The notes under the pieces: generated by a model | The model's input: only the letters and a program-made list of their open reading frames with translations | The model's database searches: none | Told to the model about the DNA's origin: nothing | In this document: positions 61,310-64,000 of the stretch, in pieces | Position numbering within the stretch: the stretch's first letter is position 1 | Layout: every line of letters begins with the position of its first letter | Made by a program: the position numbers and the translations under genes | NCBI RefSeq assembly: GCF_001889025.1 | Contig: NZ_CP018154.1 | Location: 1,726,501 to 1,790,500, forward strand | Length of the DNA stretch: 64,000 bases | From: Sphingorhabdus lutea | GTDB lineage: Bacteria; Pseudomonadota; Alphaproteobacteria; Sphingomonadales; Sphingomonadaceae | Direction: 5' to 3'

Positions 61310-63180
61310 GATAACGCCTCCTCGATTACAGCTTCAATTTCCGATATGGTAAATGGCTGTCCTGATACTTTATTATATGGTTTGCAATCGACCAAAAATT
61401 GATCCCGCAATATTGTTTTCAATTGCCCCGTATTCATTTCCGGCACAAAAATCTGATCAAAACTTTTCAGCAAATCGCCCATATTTTTGGGCATTGGCCA
61501 AATATGACGGATGTGCACATGGGCCACATCCAATCCCTTGGCACGCATACGTTTCACCGCCTGATGAATCGGGCCAAAAGTGCTGCCCCAACCGACCAGC
61601 GCCAATTTCGCGCCCGCATCGCCAAGGCAGACAGATTGATCAGAAATACTGTCCGCAACGCCATTTATTTTTGCCTGACGAATGTCGGTCATCGCCTGAT
61701 GGTTTTCCGGAGCATAGTTAATATGTCCGCTATCCTGCGCCTTTTCAATGCCGCCAATACGGTGCATCAATTCAGGTGTGCCGGGCTTTACCCATGGACG
61801 CGCCAATTTTTCATCACGGCCATATGGCTTAAACCCATCATCGGGTGCTTTGGTCATAAATTCTACAGGAAATGGCTCATATTCGGTTAAATCTGGCACT
61901 TTCCAAGGTTCGGCTGCATTGGCGACATAGCCATCGGTCAACAGCATAACCGGTGTCATATATTGCACCGCAATGCGCACCGCCTCTATCGCTGCATCAA
62001 ATGCATCAACGGGTGAATTCACCGAAATAACGGGCATTGGTGCATCGCCATTGCGGCCATAAACCGCCTGATACAGGTCGGACTGTTCGGTTTTGGTCGG
62101 CAGGCCAGTTGATGGACCGCCGCGCTGGCTATTCACAATGACAAGCGGCAATTCGGTCATCACGGCAAGGCCCATCGCCTCTCCTTTTAAGGCAATACCG
62201 GGTCCAGAAGAGCTGGTAATGCCAAGCGAACCTGCATAGCTTGCCCCAATGGCCGCGCAAATGGCCGCAATTTCATCCTCGGCCTGAAATGTTGTAATAT
62301 CATATTCTTTTAACCGCGAAAGATGATGCAAAATCGCCGATGCGGGCGTGATGGGATATCCGCCAAAAAATATAGGTAGCCCCGCCAATTGCGCACCTGC
62401 CACCAAACCAAGTGAGATTGATTCCGCCCCCGTTACGGTGCGATATAGGCCCGGTAAAGCAGGCGCAGGATCAACCTGATATTGTTTTAATGGGCCGGAA
62501 AGCTCCGCCGTTTCGCCATAGGCATGGCCCGCATTTAACGCGGCAATATTTGCCTCTGCCAATTCGGGTTTTTTGGCAAATTTACTGTTCAACCAATCAA
62601 TAATGGGTTGGCGCGGACGGCCAAACATCCAAAGCGAAAGGCCCAAAGTCCACATATTTTTACAACGAAGCGCCTCTTTATTGCCCAATCCAAAGGGCTT
62701 AACCGACTCTAGGGTAAGTGCACTAATATCAAATGCCAATAATTGCCATTTGGCAAGACTGCCATCTTCCAATGGGTTGCTGTCATATTTGGCTTTGTCC
62801 AAATTTCTTTTGGTAAATTCGCCGCTATCCGCGATAATCAATCCGCCCTCGCGCAGCGATTGAACATTTACTTTCAATCCAGCAGGGTTCATCGCAACCA
62901 ACACATCGGGCCGATCGCCAGCTGTATTAATTGCTTGAGAACCAAAGTTAATTTGGAACGCCGATACGCCAAATAATGTGCCTTGCGGCGCGCGAATTTC
63001 CGCCGGAAAATCTGGGAAAGTCGCCAAATCATTTCCCGCCAATGCAGTGGACAGGGTAAATTGCCCGCCAGTCAACTGCATACCATCGCCGCTATCGCCC
63101 GCAAAACGAACAACAACTGAATCGCTATGTTCCGTCTGACGTCCTGTAATAACCTGCACGTCTGCGCTATTTTCACTCAT
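61306..63180 (-). CDS. korA: 2-oxoacid:acceptor oxidoreductase alpha subunit (fused gamma-alpha)
   Basis: A 624-residue protein. The N-terminal gamma domain (VVVRFAGDSGDGMQLTGGQF to about 190) is fused to the alpha pyrimidine-binding domain (FFGGYPITPASAILHHLSRL, AIGASYAGSLGITSSSGPGI, VIVNSQRGGPSTGLPTKTEQ). It makes acyl-CoA from a 2-oxoacid and CoA, reducing ferredoxin. Aerobic KorAB enzymes in alphaproteobacteria can replace or supplement 2-oxoglutarate dehydrogenase. The GCGGGAT site stands about 10 bases from the ATG. The 182-bp gap to rppH is a divergent promoter region with no gene. Confidence 0.94.
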   Translation of the reverse strand: MSENSADVQVITGRQTEHSDSVVVRFAGDSGDGMQLTGGQFTLSTALAGNDLATFPDFPAEIRAPQGTLFGVSAFQINFGSQAINTAGDRPDVLVAMNPAGLKVNVQSLREGGLIIADSGEFTKRNLDKAKYDSNPLEDGSLAKWQLLAFDISALTLESVKPFGLGNKEALRCKNMWTLGLSLWMFGRPRQPIIDWLNSKFAKKPELAEANIAALNAGHAYGETAELSGPLKQYQVDPAPALPGLYRTVTGAESISLGLVAGAQLAGLPIFFGGYPITPASAILHHLSRLKEYDITTFQAEDEIAAICAAIGASYAGSLGITSSSGPGIALKGEAMGLAVMTELPLVIVNSQRGGPSTGLPTKTEQSDLYQAVYGRNGDAPMPVISVNSPVDAFDAAIEAVRIAVQYMTPVMLLTDGYVANAAEPWKVPDLTEYEPFPVEFMTKAPDDGFKPYGRDEKLARPWVKPGTPELMHRIGGIEKAQDSGHINYAPENHQAMTDIRQAKINGVADSISDQSVCLGDAGAKLALVGWGSTFGPIHQAVKRMRAKGLDVAHVHIRHIWPMPKNMGDLLKSFDQIFVPEMNTGQLKTILRDQFLVDCKPYNKVSGQPFTISEIEAVIEEALS

Positions 63181-63362
63181 TTTTTGATAATCCCGCTATA
63201 AAAATATATAATTCATGCCTAATCGGCTTTTTCCAATTGTGCAATTTAGAAAAACTAAATCATAGCGCAGCAATGCTATATGGCATATAATATTTTTATA
63301 TCTATGGGCATAGAAAATAGACTATGCCGCCATATTATTTAATTTGGAAACTGTATAATATT

Positions 63363-63860
63363 ATGAAAAATATCGATCAATATCGCCCCTGCGCTGGCAT
63401 AATGCTGGTTAATAAACAGGGACTTGTCTTTGTTGGACAACGTAGCGACAGCCCAAATAGCGACGCATGGCAAATGCCACAGGGCGGCATTGACGAAGGC
63501 GAAGATGCACAACAGGCCGCGATAAGGGAATTGCAGGAGGAAACGGGTATAAATCCTGATTTAGTGGCGATAATCTCCCAAAATGAGGAGGAATTATTTT
63601 ATGATCTGCCCGACCATTTGGCGGGTAAAATGTGGGGCGGCAAATGGATGGGGCAACGCCAATGGTGGTTTTTATTATATTTTAATGGTGAGGATACAGA
63701 TATAAATATCGCAACCGAACATCAGGAATTTTCCAAATGGAAATGGGCTGAAATTGACGAATTGGTTGACATGATTGTACCATTTAAACGCGAATTATAT
63801 CAATCCGTTGTGGATATTTTTCACGAAGATGTTGCTATGTTAAGGTCACTGGACGCTTAA
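63363..63860 (+). CDS. rppH: RNA pyrophosphohydrolase RppH
   Basis: About 165 residues starting MKNIDQYRPCAGIMLVNK at 63363; a longer frame to 63324 is unlikely. The Nudix box is GGIDEGEDAQQAAIRELQEE, continuing TG, with all catalytic acids. WWFLLYFNGEDTDINIA and EFSKWKWAEIDELVDMIVPF are the RppH-specific parts. It removes pyrophosphate from mRNA 5' ends to start decay. No strong ribosome site is visible. Converges with a cut gene on the other strand, 50 bp away. Confidence 0.95.
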   Translation: MKNIDQYRPCAGIMLVNKQGLVFVGQRSDSPNSDAWQMPQGGIDEGEDAQQAAIRELQEETGINPDLVAIISQNEEELFYDLPDHLAGKMWGGKWMGQRQWWFLLYFNGEDTDINIATEHQEFSKWKWAEIDELVDMIVPFKRELYQSVVDIFHEDVAMLRSLDA

Positions 63861-63910
63861 TTTTAAGATAGAAAAATTGGGCAAATGGCACAATTATCAA
63901 AATATATAAA

Positions 63911-64000
63911 TTATTGCGCTTTTGCAGTCGGCCTTAACTGAACATCTTCAACCGGCTTTGCCTTTTCCATACCATATGTATTTATGGCCAAATTTAATTT
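63911..64000 (-). CDS. C-terminal end of an unidentified gene (cut by window edge)
   Basis: The minus-strand frame is open from the right edge to TAA at 63911-63913, giving a 29-residue C-terminus that reads KLNLAINTYGMEKAKPVEDV and ends QLRPTAKAQ. The Pro/Lys-rich tail is not diagnostic of any family. It is probably real because rppH ends 50 bp away in convergent orientation. Confidence 0.45.
   Translation of the reverse strand, partial: KLNLAINTYGMEKAKPVEDVQLRPTAKAQ

Noticed and set aside
1..64000. CRISPR array, insertion sequence, prophage or integron
   Set aside because: No regularly spaced repeats, transposase, integrase or phage structural genes are visible, and gene order is chromosomal throughout.

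Overview
This is a gene-dense, fairly AT-rich chromosomal window (roughly mid-40s % GC by eye) from an alphaproteobacterium, most likely of the order Sphingomonadales. That placement is inferred from gene content and order: tsaE-amgK-murU-addB next to a DivL-type kinase; ffh-rpsP-rimM-trmD-rplS; dapF-mtaB-ftsY-yciB; chpT beside cheA; tRNA-Leu-tig-clpP-clpX; a CtrA-pathway phosphotransferase (ChpT); and pyrB paired with a catalytically degenerate dihydroorotase. I see no rRNA, phage, integrase, insertion sequence, CRISPR array or plasmid-type segment. Both edges cut genes.

Layout. 1-7.0 kb (minus strand): ahcY, then divL, tsaE, amgK, murU and the start of addB, tightly packed with overlapping ends. 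7.2-10.0 kb (plus): a Prx5-type peroxiredoxin, AMP nucleosidase and an NTF2-like lipoprotein. 10.1-19.5 kb (minus): an M2 metallopeptidase, a 4-TM unknown, an alpha/beta hydrolase, a DsbA-like isomerase, a DUF2238 membrane protein, asd, and the SRP/ribosome block. 19.8-25.3 kb (plus): a GGDEF-EAL protein, then dapF-mtaB-ftsY-yciB. 25.3-29.5 kb (minus): a JAMM-family peptidase, chpT, cheA and cheW. 29.5-33.2 kb (plus): rluD, rpoH, mtgA and a lipoprotein class B3 metallo-beta-lactamase. 33.3-46.0 kb (minus): a TonB-dependent receptor, clpX, clpP, tig, tRNA-Leu(TAG), an operon of three exported proteins including an M48 protease, and gatCAB. 46.2-50.2 kb (plus): DUF3089 hydrolase, ruvX, pyrB and pseudo-dihydroorotase. 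50.2-54.5 kb: a ParA / ribbon-helix-helix / SPOR-lipoprotein operon facing a Sel1-SPOR protein. 54.5-64 kb: a lipoprotein and hisI; purF and an SDR; then korA-korB-DUF457-photolyase on the minus strand; rppH and a cut gene at the right end.

Functional themes. Most genes are housekeeping: translation, protein targeting, chaperone/protease quality control, nucleotide and amino-acid synthesis. Two parts of the CtrA cell-cycle phosphorelay are present. DivL carries Tyr in place of His in its H-box, and ChpT sits upstream of a chemotaxis-like CheA with a degenerate C-terminal receiver. Cell-wall functions recur: murU/amgK recycling, mtgA next to a beta-lactamase, dapF, asd and two SPOR proteins.

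The least understood parts are the exported M48 operon (39.9-42.6 kb), the ParA/RHH/SPOR cluster (50.2-54.5 kb), the 4-TM protein near 12.4 kb, and the photolyase-DUF457-KorAB overlap operon. Short in-frame tandem repeats occur inside three genes. Several genes use TTG or GTG starts. No clearly novel defence or mobile system was found.
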